Source: Cyclina sinensis (Eukaryota > Mollusca > Bivalvia > Venerida > Veneridae). Taken from it: a stretch of DNA of 64,000 nucleotides. Where the stretch lies: assembly GCA_012932295.1 (NCBI GenBank), contig JAAONU010000016.1, positions 20,365,530 through 20,429,529 of the forward strand, written 5' to 3'. This document shows, piece after piece, positions 12,138-27,100 of this stretch. A model generated the notes under the pieces. That model did not search any database, was not told the origin of the DNA, and saw only the letters and a list, made by a program, of their open reading frames with translations. The number at the start of each line of letters is the position of its first letter. Position 1 is the stretch's first letter. The position numbers and the translations under genes were made by a program.

Positions 12138-15100
12138 CTGAAAATCAGACAAAACTATTTTTCTCAAAAGGGTACAGAGTTGAACCCAGAGGGATCATGC
12201 CTCAAGCTCTTCAAATGCAAAAGAAAATTTTCTATTTTTAATTTCTAGTCATGACATAATCCCTTCAAACACCCATGTTTGTGAGAAGTCAAGAAAATGC
12301 TCAGCTGACAAATTCATTGAGTGGATCGCTACAACTGCAACCTTACAGTTTTTCTAGAAGTTGCTTTACAATGTCTGTGTAAGTATACCATTCAATATAA
12401 AAATACCTTCAGTGGGTGTGTCTTCTGCCTCTGCCAGGCCCACTGAGATCAGATGCTCGGCCATGTTCACACTGGTAGCTGGGTCAATTATGTCCAGCTC
12501 ATATACATCACCTGTTACATTTACCACCTTTGCATCGAGTGGTTTGTTCTGGAATTTGCTCATCTCCTCCAATACAGCTTTTGTCCAACTGCCACCAGCT
12601 GGACGCACCCCTGAATAACACAGTGATTACATTCTAAAGTAGTTTTCGATGAATCACTTTAAGATCCACTTTCACTTGCAAAGATGAAATATACAAAAAT
12701 AATTGGATTTAAATTTGCTACAACTTGTCTTTAAACAGCTCTAAATTTATAACATTGAACATTCATTATGTTTGTGATAAATTTAGATCTGCCAAGGGTC
12801 ATGTGACTACCCATGTGACCATTGCTCATTTGCATTTAGATGATGTATCATCAAGTTAGTGAAGCCGCTGGTAGTTCCTGCATAGTTGTAGACATGCGGC
12901 TTTAGTAAGCTGTTTCAATAATGGGAGTACTGGTTAGAAGCAAAGCTGTAACACAAATTGTAGTGTATTTTAACTATGTATGCAAAACTGGCCTTAAACT
13001 AATAACAAACATAAAAGCAACAATTAGAAGTCAGCTGCCTGATCTAGACTAATGATTACCATTTAGATCAAAACTGATCTGTAACTACTTACACCCAATT
13101 ATATCACCTTTACAGGGTTGATGGGTTTTTTTTAAAGTATGTGACCTAAGTGTCTTCACCACAGAGGCATTGTTTAATATGAACCATTTGGAACTGTGCC
13201 TCTTTCAGCTGGACTATTTGACATTAGGAATAAACTCAGGAGCCCATATCTAAGACAAGCAGGATAAAACAACCTAAGTTTTTTAAACTGAACATCTGAC
13301 TTACCATGTAATGAACATCGGAATGCTAACAGTGGAAGTCTGGTGTGATCTTCGGTCACTGGTCGAAGTTGTGTGATGGAAACCTCAGTCTGGTTGCCAA
13401 AGTCAACATACTCTACTTTAACTGTTTTGTCTGGATAAACTTCCAGAACAGTGGCTCTGTACCAGACATTATCAACTGAAGAAATAGGAAAACCATCAGT
13501 AATAGAAACTACATGTAGGAACAGTACTTTAAAATAAACATTTACATCAATCAGCCATCTTCTGCATTGCAAACACAAAAGCCAAACCTCAATAGGATAG
13601 GGATTTAAGTTTTTTCACACAAGCATGTGACAGTGCGTGCATCCTCTGGGTGAATAATCTGGGAGTGCATAATCTGCATTCGGGTAAAAGCTTTTTTTCA
13701 TGTATCAGTACTAACAACTAATCATGACTGCTAATTTTCTCATATAGTTAGGCAAGACCTGAGCAGCAATACTGACCCCAGGACCCTAAATTCTTAGAAC
13801 CTATACTAGTTTTCATGCCATCAAAAGTACATAACTTACAAAGATTAAACATTTATCAGTATCAACTTAACCAAACAAAAGCTTAATAATGAGTTCACCA
13901 TGCAGGCTTACACTTACCTTTTACTATGTAATTTCTAAAAATAATACTATTTTTGATACAAAAGTTGTTGACAATCTTACAGTTTCGATTTGTCCTTTGA
14001 AGATTTTAGTAATCTCTATATGGTAGTACAGTACTCTCTTATTTCTAAACTGTTGCTTTATTACTGAACAATATTTAGCAAGAAAGATTTAAAGAAAGAA
14101 TGTATACCAGTAAACACCACATAACAAACATATACGTGTACCAGTAAACATTAACATGTTAATTCAGACATACCTGGGAACTTAGCACAGACCAGCTCTC
14201 CCACTTCAAAATTCTGTTTCTCAATGTTGTCAAACTCCACCTCACACTCCAACTGCATTGATTCACTCAAGAAAGCTAACTCTTGCAAAGCTGAAAATGA
14301 AATGAAACCATGATTTACCGGTCCTGCTGTATACAGTTCTGTAAAATTGGAAAATATGTTCCACATGAAAAAAATCATCAACTAAAGAAGCATTAATAAG
14401 AACTACAAAACTAGCACAGTTCAAACAACTGATGCATGACAAAACTGTTCATCACACATACAAGCAAGTGAGACAGTATAATGGTTGCAAAACTGTTGTC
14501 AGTTTGAACTTCTTTGACCACTACAGTATTCTATACAAGTAACAAATATTAGCAGCTGCTGAAATTAAAGTTTTTAAATAACAAGAACTGTCACTGTAAG
14601 ATGACAATGCCCCAATAGTGGTGCTTTGACCTTTGAACTGAAGACCAGTCATTTAAGGGTCAAGGTCAAATAAATATAGGTCAATGTGAAGGTCTTATCC
14701 AAAGGGGTTTTGTGTCCATGTATGAAGTATATCTACTTACTAATAAGGAAGTTATGCCAAATGTTAAAGTTTTTTGACAATTGGATCTTCAAGGTGAAGG
14801 TCATTCAGGGACCAAAGTCAAATAAATATAGGTCAGTGGGAAGGTCTTGTCCAAATGGGTGTTGTGTCCAAGTATGAAGTAAATCCACTTTCTAATAAGG
14901 AAGTTATGGTCCATGTTAAAGTTTTTGGATGGAATGAATGATAGACTGATGGACAAACAGTTCAAAATCAATATGCCTCCCTTCAGGGGGCATAAAAACG
15001 TATTAAGAATATAACAACACCAACTGAATCTACGAACAAACAAATGAAATATTAATCTTTTCTTGATTAGCAATTTTTCAAAACTTTGTCAGAACTAGGA

Positions 15101-18100
15101 GGGGGTATATAGAACTAGTTGGAATGTGAGATGACATACATGTTTTCAGGAGCAATAATTAAAAATTAACTACTATAAATAACAAACAGGTTTGAAATAT
15201 TTAACTGCTAGAAACAACAAAGCTAACTTACTGGTTTGATCTCCCTCAGGGAAGACCTGACAGTGGAACAGGTTTGGTCTAACTGCTGATGTAATGACAG
15301 CTTTAAACTCCTCTGTCTCTGGTCCACTTTTCTCAAGCGTCTGGCTGAACACAGCTTTCCTCTCTGCTTTAGGTGGAGAGGACACTTTCTTAGGAAGTCG
15401 ATTGACACCTTCTGAGACTGCTTTCGGCAAACTGTCAACGATCTCTGTACATGGAGAACCTGCACCCAACACCAGACCAAGTTCTTGGTTCATATTTTTA
15501 TGATCCAACGTAATCACTTCGACTTCATGGATACCCTTCTGTACAGATTTAACTCGTACAGTCATCGGTACATTAGATATTGTCTTGAATATCTGTAACA
15601 TGCCCTCAGTTTCCTCACCCATGCCTGCTAATCTACAGTGAGCTGCCATTTTTGGAAGATCCAAAAACCTTAAAACAAAAATCCACAGAATTAGAATATA
15701 AATAATAGTAAAAAAGCATCTCAGTTCAACATTTGATATTTCTGACGCTTTATATCTTATGACTAGTATTTTTCAAGAGACCTATAAAACAAGCACCGTT
15801 TATATTCTATAACTAACAAGTATTTTTTTAACGACCAATAAAGCAAAGACTATAAAGATACTGTACCTGGTTTCAAGTCTCCTGATATCTCTGAAGAGAA
15901 CTATTTCCGTGTTTCCATAATCAACAAACATCACCTTGCACTGGTTTTTGTCAATTAGCTCTATCACCTGTCCACGATACCAGTTGGCATCTCCTCCCTC
16001 AACAAACAATGCAGCAACGATTTCCCCAGCTGAAGCAGCATGTTCCCTTGTGTTGCCCTGACAAGCCTCCCCCAACTGTAACATCATGTTAGCCAATGCT
16101 GTCTGGGTCTCATCATCTGCTTTTTGAATGAAGAACGACCTAATACTTTCAATCACATAAGTAACAGCTGGGATATCAGTATTAACAGGTAGCTCAAGGT
16201 CTCGGAGTCCTATATAGTCTCCAACTACAGATGAAACTTGTGACATCACAGAATCAGCTTGCATTCTTGAAACTGGAGATTTTGATACACTGCATGAATC
16301 GTTGCCAGCTGGTTTCTCGGGAGTTTTTGACACTTGTACAATATTTAAACCAAGACAAGCAGCAACTGATGTCTCAACTGGATCACAAAGGTGAAGGTTT
16401 ACTAAATACGTGTCTCCCTCTTTTAAGATGGCATGCACCTTTACTGTAGTGGTCTCTACAGAGCAAAACTCTTCCAAGATCTCAGAAGATTCTTCTCCGG
16501 TTGCCCCATTTAACTTGCATCTCAAGGCAATGGCAGGCAAACCTGCAAACTTCCTGTCCAATCTGCGAATACATTCCTTCCCAACAAAACCAACATTTCC
16601 ATAGTCTATGATGGACACTTGGACCTCATTTCCGACTACACGAATGATTTTAGCTCGATACCAAACTTCACCTGACCCGTCATCATATAGCGTGGCTACA
16701 TATTCTCCAACTTCTCCAGAATGAATGTGATTATCGTCTTTATAATAAAGCTGCATATCTTTCAAACAATCCATCAATTTCTGGTCCATTTCTGAGTCTA
16801 ACTTATGAATATAAAAGCTAACTAAACTCTCAGTTAACACTACTTTTGCCATCACTTTGGTACCATCCAAGGGCAAGCTGGATTCTGCAATGTTCCAGTG
16901 ACTTTCTACTATTTCTTTCTGACTAACTTTAGTATCTTTTGGTGGAGTTTTAGTCACTGGTGTCGCAGTGCTATGGTTACATTTAAATTCGAAAGCTTCA
17001 TTCACATTCGTTCCATCAACAAGAAACATTTCCACCTTGAATATTCCACCAACAAAATCTACAGCTTTTACATACATCTTATGATCAGTAAGGCTCTTCA
17101 GGTTTTGAAGTGTTTCTGCATCTGTCACTCCTTCGCTTCCTGCCAGTTGACATCTTACAGCCATTGCTGGAAGTGACATGAATCTCAATTCTAGTGGAGC
17201 CATTGCTCCGATTGGTACACAATCTGTGTTCCCATAGTCAACAAACAATACCATGTAGTTGTTTTTAGAAACCTTCACCTGAACCAAGCCCCTATACCAC
17301 AATGCCGTGCCATCAGCACTGTACACAGCCGCCACAAAATCACCTTCTTTAGGCTCGTAAGGTTCCATCTCACCCGACTTCATTAATGACTGGTTCAAGG
17401 CCAACATCATTTCATTCCGTTTTTTCTCCATGTCGGTGTCTAACACTTGAACATATACACTATCAACTGCAGACACATTCGTGACCATGGCCTGCACTTT
17501 ACTCCCATCCAATGGTAGTTCTCCGGGACTAATCTTTCCTCTCACACCAGTTGACTTTTTCACATCTTTTTTTAGAAGACTTTCAATCTCTTCATTCACA
17601 GATTCACCTGAGAGCTCCTTTAGCTGGATAGAAACAACACCGTTTTTTATCTCTTTTACGACGCCTTTAAGCATTCTCTGTGATAACTGTTCCATTAAAG
17701 AGGAGACCTCTGGTGGCCATTTCCCATTTGTTGGTTCCATGACACCATGCAGACAACAAGCAATTCCTTGGGCAGGATAGCTGGCAAATAAGGGCATGGC
17801 TTTGTGCAGCATATTGAAAGTGACTTCTTCACTGTTAAGGTAGTCTAAATATAACACTTTGGCACCTTTATCAAGTAACTCCACAACCTCAGCCCTATAC
17901 CATCCTTCCGCCTGACTGAACTTTGATGCTACCAGTTCTCCTATAGCCTGTGGCCTACAAACAAGAGAAGAATTTATAGGGTGTGTTAACTCTCTGTAAA
18001 GCATTTAGTCATGAGGGTTTGGATTAAATTTTGCTTACAGAGAATACAATACAAACAGTACAGCAAATGACCACTAGACCATGCTACAGCATATAGCAGC

Positions 18101-21100
18101 TGTAAGAAATTAAGTTGAGTTATCTGAAGCTTCCTACTGACCTGATTAAGAGACAGCAAATGTTTACACAACTCTAAGATCCCTTTACCTTTCAAACAGA
18201 AAAAGCGCATTTTCTATGACCAGTCACCTTCTGAGCTTTACACAGTATACAACTATAAAGGCAGGAAATTATTCATATAAAACCAAACCCAGCAAAACTT
18301 ATTTTGGCACAGAATAAATCATTTAAGAAAATTTAAAATGAAATATCTTTCATTCATTTACCTGTATGCAGTCTCAGGCATTCTCTTACACTCCTCATTA
18401 AACTCCAAATTAAAAGCTGTAAACTTGTTGATGTTTTCTTCATCTAGAACCTGTATACAGAAGTCTGATGGGTTTCGTGCATCTGCGATCAACAATGGGT
18501 ACTCTTCATCCACAGTCAATTTATCCAACCATTTCGGAACTTCCTTGGCCAGTATTACTCTGAAATAACAAGCAGGAATATAGCAAGCAGCAATATAATG
18601 TTACATTTATCATAAACAGGTACAGCTGCATTTTTGTTTTATTCTAATGTGTTTTTATTTTCATAAAAACGCTTTTATTTCCTTTCTCAAACTTTTTACT
18701 TAGAAAACATTTGGACAATTACTCTTCAAACAGAAGAATGGTCTTACCTCTCTGTCTTTGGACTTTGTTGTGTGTTTGCTTGCCCTGCTGTGGACAGGTT
18801 AGCTTTAGGACTGGGAGTTACCCCTGGTTTTGCCCCTTTCGGTGAGACAGTTTCAGCTCCTTTAGATTCAGCAGGTCCACAAGCCTTGACTAATCCAGCT
18901 GACACTAATTTATGTGCAATATTTTCACCATCTGCATTCTTTAGAATGATCACATTGATTCTCCCAGATGGTGAATCTAGAACTCTCTTACATTCTGCAA
19001 GGTAGGGTATGTCAGCAGTAAGGTAGCTGGCCAACTGTGAACTAGAAATGTTCCAAGCATTACCAGTTTTTGGTAGAATCCCTTCAAGGGCACAAAGTAC
19101 TCCCTGTAAATAAAAACATATTATTAAATGTCTATGTCTTCTCTGTTAAACAGTAAACATCATTTGTCAAGAACCCTGAACCTTTCTAAAGTTGATAATG
19201 ATTAAACCTTACCCTCAGTTTCTAAAATGAACCTGTCCATCTTTTAATTTGGAACAGACCCATTTATCATTTATGGGGAGGTGTATAAATTGAAAAGCTA
19301 AACTGCAGTAAGTGCAGACCATGATCAGACTGTTCAAGATTTACAGACTCTACTGTTCACAAAGGCAAAATGGCCATTAGTATGGTCAAGCTTAAAATCC
19401 TTCTAAGAGGGCACCCGTACCTTAAAAGGTCTTCTTAAACCTATATCTTCTGAGTAAGAAGTAACTGTTTTAAACCTTTTTATATTAAACTGCTATCTTT
19501 CTCAAATAAAGATTGAATCACCTTCAGTTACTAATAAAAGCAGTTACAGTGAATGTTCTGTTACAAATTAACCAAACTGCCACAAGTTGGATGTCTTTCA
19601 GTGAATCCAGAACATGCAGATCTATTTAAATGCAAATACAGTCCTGAATATACAAGCAACTGATACACAAATACAAACCTGAGCTGGAAGTTTCATCATG
19701 TCACTGGTCAGCTGTCTCATGTTCTCTAAACTAGTGTTCTCTTCATTGCCAAAGTCTAGGAACTGTACGAGAATGTTACCACCTGTCACCTTGACAACCT
19801 GGGCACGACACCAAGAACCATCAAGGCTGTACTTCACTGCATAGATTTCACCTTGTAACACTTCCTTAACATCTGGACTGCTGTCACTGAATGTCTGAAA
19901 CCATGAACACATTATTTCTATTTATTTTACTTTTCAAAGGAAACCCTTTATCATCACAGCAATAAATTCAATATCTCTATTGTCAACATGATTCCATGGA
20001 AACTAGATCTGTATAAACTTATTTTCAATTTGGTCATTGTTGAAACATCCTGAAACCTTTTAACTGAGAAAAAAATGCAAGATCTCAAAGTCCTAAATCA
20101 GGACCAGACTTGAAAATTGTAGACTGAGTCTCCACTAAAGTACACACACCTGATGCATAAGAACCATTAAGTCTCTAGATTGCAGCATGATCTCTTCTAT
20201 AGCCATCTGTACATAGAAATATCCAGGGTCCTTCACTTCTGTTATTACAACCTGAAATTGTGAAAATTCTCTGTCATAGGGGGTGCTTGCTCTACGGTTA
20301 AGAATGCTGTGTATACAAGGAATAACTCAACATTTATATTTTGTATTCATGTTCACACCTTTTGATATTGTAAAAAATACTAGCAGCAGATTATATTTTC
20401 ATTTATGTACTGAGGAGAAAGCACTTTCTAAGAATTTACTTTTCTTATAGCTAATACTCTTGATCATCATTAAAGACACACAAGTTTCTCTACAATACAA
20501 AGCTGTCAACATCCTTTTTAATACAAAGCTGTAAACATCCTTTTTAATGCAATCTGTTAACTTGTTCCCACTGGTTCTGCTTATTTTCCATCATGTCACA
20601 GATAAAAATTAGAAATATGTCCATAGGACACTGAAGCCCAAACTTCTTGCATCAGACACAGAAGCACCATAGCAATACATGTATATGCATAGTAGGTTGT
20701 GGTGATGCCTTTTCAAGTGTGGGCATAAAAAAAGCTCTTGTCTCATTGAACAAGAATTCTCTGATTATCAGTAATGCTGATAACAAGCTAATTAACTACC
20801 AGAACAAGAGGGCCATGATGGCCCTGTATCGCTCACCTGAGTATGACTGCTTTTAACCAAGTTGATATGGACCTGGTTAATTGACCCCAGATGACCCATA
20901 TTTGAACTTGACCTAGAAATTATTGAAACAATCTCTTTGACAAATTTCCAGGATATTTGGACTGAAAAAGAGCATCTAGAGTGTTAACAAGGTTTCTCGA
21001 TATTTAGGCTCTGTGACCTAGTTTTTGACCCCAGATAACCAATATCCAGCTACAAATCATCAAAACAACCTTTCTGACAAATTTCCAGGACATTTGGACT

Positions 21101-24100
21101 GAAAATGTAGCCTCTAGAGTGTGTACAAAGTTTTTCAATATTTGGGCTCTGTGACCTAAATGTTTTGACTTCAGATGACCCATATTCAAATTTGACCTAG
21201 AAACCATAGAATTATGCTTTCTGACAAATTTCCAGGTTATTTGGAATTAAAATGTTACCTCTAGAGTGTTAACAAGTTTTTTCCATATTTGGGCTCTGTG
21301 ACCTAGTTTTTGACCCAAGATGACCCATACTCCAACTTGAGCTAGAAATCATCAAGAAAACCTGTCTGACAAATTTCCAGGATATTTAGACTGAAAATGT
21401 TACCTCTGGAGTGTTAAAAAGTTTTTTACATATTTGAACCATGTGACCTAGTTTTTGATCCCAGATAACCCATATCCAAATCTGAGCTAGAAATCTTTGA
21501 AACAATCTTTCTGACAAATTTCAAGGACATTTGGACTAAAAATGTAACCTCTAGAGGATTAACAAGGTTTTTCTACTTTCGGGCTCTGTGACCTAGTTTT
21601 TGACCCCAGAAAACCTATATTCAAAACTAAGCTAGAAATCATCGATAGAACCTTTCTGACAAATTTCCACGTTATTTGGACTGAAATTGCTACCTTTAGA
21701 ATGTTAACAAGGTTTTTCCATATTTGGACTCTGTGACCTAGTTTGTGACTCCAGATGACCCATATTCGAACTTGATCTAGAAATCCTCAAGGCAACTTTT
21801 CTGACAAATTTCCAGATTATTTGGGCTGAAAATGTAACCTCTAGAGTGTTAACAAGGTTTTTCCATATTTGGGCTCCGTGACCTAGTTTTTGACCCCAGA
21901 TGACCCATACTCCAACTTGAGCTAGAAATCATCAAGAAAACCTGTCTGACAAATTTCCAGGATATTTGGACTGAAAATGTAACCTCTGGAGTGTTAAAAA
22001 GTTTTTTACATATTTGAACCATGTGACCTAGTTTTTGATCCCAGATAACCCATATCCAAATCTGAGCTAGAAATCTTTGAAACAATGTTTCTGACAAATT
22101 TCAAGGACATTTGGACTAAAAATGTAACCTCTAGAGGATTAACAAGGTTTTTCTACTTTCGGGCTCTGTGACCTAGTTTTTGACCCCAGAAAACCTATAA
22201 TCAAAACTAAGCTAGAAATCATTGATAGAACCTTTCTGACAAATTTCCACGTTATTTGGACTGAAATTGCTACCTTTAGAATGTTAACAAGGTTTTTCCA
22301 TATTTGGACTCTGTGACCTAGTTTGTGACTCCAGATGACCCATATTCGAACTTGATCTAGAAATCCTCAAGGCAACTTTTCTGACAAATTTCCAGATTAT
22401 TTGGGCTGAAAATGTAACCTCTAGAGTGTTAACAAGGTTTTTCCATATTTGGGCTCCGTGACCTAGTTTTTGACCCCAGATGACCCATATTTAAACTTGA
22501 CCTAGAAATTGTCAAAGCAACCTTTCTGACAAATTTCCAGATTATTTGGGCTGAAAATGTAACCTCTAGAATGTTAACAAGGTTTTTCCATATTTGGGCT
22601 CTGTGACCTAGTTTTTGACCCCAGATGACCCATATTTAAACTTGAGCTAGAAATCATCAATAGAACCTTTCTGACAAATTTCCAGGATATTTGGACTGAA
22701 AAAGTAGCCTCTAGAGTGTTAACAAGGTTTTTCTATATTTGGGCTCTGTGACCTAGTTTTCCAACCCTGATAACCCATGTTCGAACTCGTCCGAGATATC
22801 AATGAGACAAACATCCCGTGCAAGTTTCATGACAATTGAGGCAAAAATGTGACCACTAGAGTGTTAACGAACTAATTGTGGACGGACGGACGGACGGACG
22901 GACTGACGGACGGACGGACGGACGACGGACAAAAGGTGATCAGAAAAGCTCACTCTGTCACTACGTGACAGGTGAGCTAAAAAGCAGAAATAAGCAAGTA
23001 CATAACCATTAGGTGGGTACTTTTCTCATTTTATACGGCTAATACAGGAAGTTTTTGCAAATTCAGTTCAAAACTTAAAATGAGTGCTTCCATGAGCTCT
23101 TTCCTGTTCCTTCCCATAAGACAGAATCTGTGACCTCTAGGTAAGCAGTCCCATGCTCTACACTTCTTGTAAATAATATACATACCATTATCTCCTGATT
23201 TAGAGGCATACTGGCTACAGGCAATGTCTTCTTCGGTGGTGCGGAAGGTGGTGATTTCTTCATGGCAACTTTAACATCCTCCCCTGCTGATTCTCTTACT
23301 TGTTTTGTTGTCTTTGGACCAGATGCTGGTTTGGAGTATTCATCCCATTTTTCATCAACAGTTACAACTGGACTTGTCTTTTGCTTCACGTTCATGTTTT
23401 TATCCAGGGTACTTTTTGGTTGGTTTTCTGGAAAAGTAAATATTTACATGGATTTTATCATAGATTTTAAAGACCTTAATTCTGCAAAGAGAGTATATTA
23501 GAACCTTCTGTACAACTCTCAACAGTATAATTTTAGATTTATAATATTCACTTTCAAACATTTTCATTTTCACAATTTGGCTAAAAATAGAACACCGCCA
23601 TTTACTTCTTACACATAAAACTCCTTCATACTGATAATTGGCAGAAGAATTTATTTAGACAATTAAAAAACTAGCTACAAGAAAATGTAAGCATTTCAAT
23701 AGAGCTCCCTATCTACCTTAACCCTAAACATGCTGGAACCAGAACTGACTAGCCTTTGCCACCAGTATAGAGCCAGGCCAGCCTGTACATCTGTGCAGTC
23801 TGACCAGGCTCTATACTGTTGGTAGCTCAGTTTTTGTATTTTGATATTGAAATCCCTTAAACTTTGAATGGACTGTTCCAAATTCAAAGCTGGGCAAATC
23901 CATTACAAAAATTCTGCAAGTTAAGGGTTAATTAAGACATAAAAGCTGCATCAGCGAAGCACAGAAAGACTGCCTTTGAAATGATATACTATCACGCTAC
24001 TTTGTTGTTGTTGTTGTTGTTTTATTATTATACCTGCTTTTAGTGGGCAGTCCCTTGACAGATGTCCTAACTCATGACAGTTAAAGCATTCATCTTCTGC

Positions 24101-27100
24101 AGAAATTTAAAAATGGCACTGATTGTGGTCTACACAAAATATACTACATAATCATACGAAAGCATGCAAAACTCAGTGTGAACAAAACACATAATAACCC
24201 AAGTTTTAACAAAACATGTGACACTGATACTACGCAAAAATGAAACCCAAAATGGGTGTCTGCATCACATTCAAGTATTTCCCTTCAAAGTTCATATATT
24301 TTAAAAGCAATGCTAGCAAAACTGGACATGTATTTTACTATTCTAGACTCTGGTGCAACTACAGCCCTCCCCTAAAGTACTTGGCAATGTTAACCCTTAC
24401 AATGCTAAATAACTAAAACGGACTTGTCCTTCTTTCAATCTGGACTGATCCATTAACTGTTAATGGGAAAGCTTATTGAAAATCTCTGAAAGGCAAACAG
24501 TGCAGACTATGATCAGACTGCATGGATTTGCAGGCTGATCTTGATCTGCAATGGTCACAAAGACAAACACAGTTGCTGCCAGCAGGATAAAGGTTTAGGA
24601 TATTCATTAGAATTACTATTTACAATCTCTGTAGAAGAGGTAAAACTGCCAGCTGTACTCTCACTGTCTGATATTACTTGGTTACACATAAGAAATCCAT
24701 GTATAAAACATGAAATCACATCAACATCATCATAAATTAAGTTATAAATACTGAAGCATGCAGAGGTAATAATAACGCAGCATTTGGCAAAATGGCAGAG
24801 TATAGCAGTAAGACAAAAAAAAAAAAAATACTAATTAACCACAGTTTGGAATATTTAGAAGCAAGCTGATAAATGTATACTTTATTTTTAGTAATAGCAT
24901 ACAATACAAAATCTATATATAGTAACAACACAAATACTACCTCCTTTTAATGGACAATCTTTGGACAAATGCCCCAGCTTGTGACAATGGTAACACTCGG
25001 CTTCTGTCAATATGATATTCACAATTTTGTTAATGAAATCAGAATCAGGAATACAGCTTAGGCTTTAAGGTTTGCTAGCCAGATCAAAGCAACTCATGTC
25101 AAGATGAAATGTACTACTTTACTATGCTGTTTAATTGCATTTTAAAAAATTACTACAATGTTCTCTTCAACTGAAACTGTTGAACATTTAGAACATGATG
25201 GGCACTACAATTGACATTTTAAAAACCCTTTTTCACTACACTTATTTCAGAAAACTACTGGTCAATAAATGACATTTTGTTTGTTTTTATTGTGTTTTAA
25301 CACCAATTACGACCTCTTTTTGGTAATATCCTGGTAGCCATTCCACTTATCAAGTATACCTGGATATATCTAACCAAATTATTAACCAATCTCTCTGCAA
25401 GCAACTGACTGCTTCCTTACTTGAATCAGACTTGAGGGACAAATGACCTGTAGAACCACTGTCCAAGATAATTATCACAGAAAACTTTTCTTTTGATTCA
25501 ATTCATCAAAAGAGCAGTGTGATGACAAATATCTCAAAACGACTTAAACCCAATTTAAGAAGAGTTATCTCAGAATGACATGTATGCTTCACCCACCCTG
25601 GAAGTGTCAAATGTTACTCAAGTTGAACAGAAACCATTTTCAAATTAAAGTGACAGTGACCTTGACCTACTGACCTTAAAAATAATAGGGATTTTCTACT
25701 CACTAAGGACAACCACTCTATGAAGTTTGAAGGCTGTAGTTCAAATCATACTCAAGTTATTGTGTAAAATGGTTTTCAAATTCAAGGTGACTGACCCTGA
25801 CTTTTGATCTGCTGACCATAAAAACAGTAAGGTCTGCTACTCAATAAGGGCAACCACACTCTAAAGTTTGAAAACTGGATCAAACAGTACTGGAGTTAAT
25901 GAGTTATTTTCATGAGCATATTTTCACATTAAAAGTGACCATGACCTTTACCTTATGACCCCCATAATAGTAGGTGTTCCGTACTCAGTAAGGGTAACTA
26001 TACTATGAATTTTGAAAGGTGTAAGTTAAATGGTATAAATGTTACTGAATGGAAAAGATATGGTCTACTGATTGATAGATATCAATATATACAAAATACA
26101 TCAAAGGGAGGGGCTTTATGACTAAATAAATTTTTATGTTGTGGAAGATTTGAGTAGATATAAATCTATCCTCTGCCTATTTTCATCAAACCTATCATCA
26201 GCTTAAGTTAAGGTTTGATGAAAATAGGCTTAAGTTAAGTAAGTTGTAAGTAACCAAAACAGGGGACAACTGAAAAATAGTCTAAATGAAAAAAAAAAAC
26301 ACAAGGGAAACACTAAACGAAACAAAATAAAACCAAAGAGAAAAAACTTGTTCAAACTGAAAAAAAAAATCAACAAACAAAAATCTGAAAAATAGGGAAG
26401 TGATATTTATTGATGCATGCTGCATGCTTTATTAGTCTATCTGTTATATAGGGATGGGGAAAAAATGAACTTTTTTAAAACTTGTGCTCTTAAGAGCAGC
26501 AAAAAATGATTTTTTTTAAAACTTGTGCTCTTAAGAGCAGCAAGGAAAAGACATACCTATATCTGATCTCTTATCTAGTGTTAATATAATAAATGAAGAT
26601 TAAGAGTACACCCACCAATGTCAGTTGACCAACACATAATAATGCAACAACCTCAAAAAGGACAAGCATTTGCTTGTAAAATGTAAATGTTATACAAACA
26701 AGGCAATGAACTGAGCAATCATAAATTCATACTGTTGACATGCTTCTCATTTTGTTTCCTCTACACCAATGCAGTTTACTAAACTTTGCATAGTTTGTAC
26801 TGTCTTGTAATCTAAATGGCTTAATTATAAACCTTTAGACTTTTACTTCTTACACATGTAGTATGGGGTAGACACTATTTGGTCTGGACAATGTTTCCTC
26901 TACATCAACAAAATATAAATCATGCACATTCATAGCCAACCTGTTACTCTCTCTAATCATGAAATGAAATGATATTGCACAACTTCTATCCAGTAGGCTT
27001 CTTCATATCTCAACAATGTAACAGACAAGAAACACACTCTACTTAAACATGAAAAATGATTACTTACTGAAATTAGCTGGCATCGGACAATCACTTCTCA

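Noticed and set aside
20803..22983. CRISPR-like regular array
   Set aside because: Monomers are 145 bases, similar along their whole length with no unique spacers, and the genome is eukaryotic.
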